A stretch of 61,664 bases of DNA. Source: Clostridia bacterium. GTDB taxonomy: Bacteria > Bacillota > Clostridia > Lachnospirales > Anaerotignaceae. How positions within the stretch are numbered: the stretch's first letter is position 1; each line of letters begins with the position of its first letter. The DNA lies in assembly GCA_910575055.1 (NCBI GenBank), contig CAJTDC010000019.1:1-61664 (forward strand), in the 5' to 3' direction. The notes under the pieces were generated by a model. That model did no database searches and was not told the DNA's origin. It worked only from the letters and a program-made list of their open reading frames with translations. Position numbers and translations under genes: made by a program. Of this stretch, positions 61,566 to 61,664 are shown piece after piece.

Positions 61566-61664
61566 GTAACAGACGAAAAGAAGTCTGTATGCACCTTGAA
61601 AACTGAATACAAGAAAAAAGAGTCAAAAATCGAGCAATAATAAATTTTTGAAACAAACTTCTAT
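61566..61664 (+). other. rRNA spacer-like sequence at window end
   Basis: After the tRNA a hairpin ACAGAC/GTCTGT is followed by ACCTTGAAAACTGAATAC, a phrase typical of the spacer or leader next to rRNA genes in Firmicutes. No rRNA gene itself is inside the window; one probably follows. Confidence 0.5.

Overview
The window comes from a low-GC (roughly 30%), anaerobic, endospore-forming Firmicute, most likely a clostridium of the Lachnospirales type. The evidence is the very AT-rich DNA, strong Shine-Dalgarno sites with frequent GTG and TTG starts, a CotS-type spore-coat protein, a Re-citrate synthase, hemerythrin, Rnf/NapH-like iron-sulfur and flavodoxin-type redox proteins, and tRNA genes that do not encode CCA next to a CCA-adding enzyme. 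No lineage marker such as 16S rRNA is inside the window, so the placement is inference.

Layout. 0-6 kb: a Rad50-like ATPase cut by the left edge, tRNA-Lys, hemerythrin, cca, a CotS-like pseudokinase, an HNH nuclease and an orphan. 6-18 kb: an HxlR/flavin-reductase pair, argG-argH on the minus strand with a structured spacer, an FAA hydrolase, a UDP-GlcNAc 2-epimerase with a long extra tail, lepB, a DUF1858 protein, an FAD oxidoreductase, and a second redox cluster with its own HxlR regulator. 18-26 kb: a subtilisin-family protease gene split in two by a 5.5 kb element that carries a serine recombinase. The split gene is flanked by three small helical proteins that share a motif. 26-34 kb: a PrpE-like phosphatase, Re-citrate synthase plus isocitrate dehydrogenase (glutamate carbon skeleton), a decayed gene, an EamA transporter and a CdaR/PucR-type regulator. 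34-40 kb: ftsE, ftsX, an EnvC/LytM-like M23 protein, ctpA and mreB, a cell-wall and division block. 40-51 kb: gdhA behind a long leader, pepD, an AI-2E-type permease, small redox proteins, a beta-propeller protein, and mgtE behind a riboswitch-like leader. 51-61 kb: a SLOG-fold protein, bioY with a BirA-type operator, a YtrA-type regulator with its ABC exporter, pepF, glgA, a DUF5711-like anchored propeller with a Q-rich repeat tail, a CvpA-like protein, and a tRNA-Ala behind tandem rrn-type promoters.

The most interesting locus is 18.0-25.9 kb. Removing bases between two TGTGT direct repeats (19181-19185 and 24676-24680) rejoins the two subtilase pieces in frame at the HGTH-VTGI active-site motif. 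This gives a complete 324-residue enzyme with an Asp48/His83/Ser272 triad. The recombinase gene ends 9 bases before the right repeat. In spore formers, elements of this architecture (for example skin in sigK) can be excised during development. Whether that happens here is a testable inference. Other leads are the mgtE leader (perfect 11-bp closing stem, competing antiterminator, terminator), the gdhA leader, the argG-argH spacer, and a tandem 40-nt repeat at 54.8 kb whose two copies differ partly by a compensatory base change.
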